Below, piece after piece: positions 63,571 through 64,000 of a stretch of DNA of 64,000 nucleotides. Position numbers and translations under genes: made by a program. Source of the stretch: Nemertoderma westbladi. Lineage: Eukaryota > Xenacoelomorpha > Nemertodermatida > Nemertodermatidae. The stretch lies in the NCBI GenBank assembly GCA_032718475.1, contig JAUCBJ010008487.1, positions 1 to 64,000 of the forward strand, read 5' to 3'. Every line of letters begins with the position of its first letter. Position 1 is the first letter of the stretch. Below the pieces are notes generated by a model, which worked only from the letters and a program-made list of their open reading frames with translations, did no database searches and had not been told where the DNA came from.

Positions 63571-64000
63571 ATCATTTTTTACTGATTTCCCTAACGGCAT
63601 CCCACGGCATATTAATAAGTGGGATGAGATGTACGGACTTGTGGACACCATAAGCGAACTGAAGGGTTTAGGATTGGGAGGTAGCAGGACAATGCCTGAA
63701 CATAGTGACGCTGCCTATGTCAGGCATATGACTGATTGCCTTAAGGAATGGCAAACGGTTGTTGCGTCATCTCCTCCCTGCATGCCAGAACTGACAATGG
63801 ACGTACCGAGAGGGATAGGGGGTTGTGAATTGTCTTCACAATTTACCAACATTGGGGAAATTGGCGGGTGGCGCCTTAAGGAAACTTTAAAAACGTTTCT
63901 AACTAAAGGAGAATGTTATGCCCGTGTTCCAAAATTCAACTCTGTCCCTATTACCCGCGATGAACAATTTATACAATCCCGGCTTATAAACTGGACTAAT
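63560..64000 (+). CDS. Unidentified ORF running off the window
   Basis: From ATG 63560 the plus frame is open for 147 codons to the window end, with no stop. It includes IPRHINKWDEMYGLVDTISE, GLGLGGSRTMPEHSDAAYVR and WRLKETLKTFLTKGECYARV. Composition is balanced and protein-like (W, C, H, M all used), unlike the AT-driven frames nearby. It begins where the LINE fragment ends, possibly at a splice acceptor near 63590-63625. No family is recognised. Confidence 0.45.
   Translation, partial: MVPPSFFTDFPNGIPRHINKWDEMYGLVDTISELKGLGLGGSRTMPEHSDAAYVRHMTDCLKEWQTVVASSPPCMPELTMDVPRGIGGCELSSQFTNIGEIGGWRLKETLKTFLTKGECYARVPKFNSVPITRDEQFIQSRLINWTN

Overview
The window comes from a repeat-rich invertebrate-type animal genome. 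The evidence is a BEL/Pao LTR retrotransposon, APE-type non-LTR retrotransposons, a Penelope-like fragment, a FLYWCH/Mutator-like transposase, piggyBac-like elements with TTAA target sites, splice-site-bounded candidate exons, and no operon-like gene packing. A short TTAGG run (57104-57121) is compatible with an arthropod or another lineage with that telomere repeat, but I cannot name the species. About 85% of the window looks like mobile or tandemly repeated DNA.

Layout. 1-5380: AT-rich non-coding DNA holding a 1.55-kb piggyBac-like non-autonomous element inside a 4-copy tandem of ~143 bp. 5381-15004 and 17219-26317: one giant minisatellite (30-bp unit, ~620 copies) split by a 5'-truncated non-LTR retrotransposon (15005-17218, intact reverse transcriptase frame, TCTC target duplication). 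26318-43023: a nearly complete BEL/Pao element with ~1.93-kb LTRs about 99% identical by eye. Its parts are LTR promoter and polyA signals, a tRNA-like Pol III promoter inside the LTR, a leader with tandem stem-loops, a coiled-coil ORF1, a 2301-codon gag-pol ORF2 joined to ORF1 by an ATGA overlap, and a third, broken ORF with three zinc knuckles. 43198-46231: transposase-like and unknown frames on the minus strand, with a 15-bp repeat array in head-to-head orientation. 46430-48095: a G/T-rich minisatellite running into a Penelope-like RT fragment. 49976-52072: a candidate spliced host gene whose intron holds a 21-bp minisatellite and whose last exon runs into a 41-bp minisatellite. 52100-60400: AT-rich DNA with a long-TIR foldback element, short candidate exons, tRNA-like and LINE scraps. 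60700-64000: decayed LINE frames, a possible tyrosine-recombinase-like fragment, and an unidentified open frame leaving the window.

How parts relate. The only multi-gene unit that clearly works together is the BEL element: LTR promoter, leader, gag-like proteins, protease-RT-RNase H-integrase, and an extra nucleic-acid-binding ORF. The very long open frames in the minisatellites are a by-product of a 30-bp period lacking stop codons, not genes. The most unusual signals are the tRNA-like box pair in the LTR, the leader stem-loop array, a ~20-nt motif recurring seven times through the BEL interior regardless of reading frame, the post-pol zinc-knuckle ORF, and the 41-bp repeat that has replaced a protein C-terminus.
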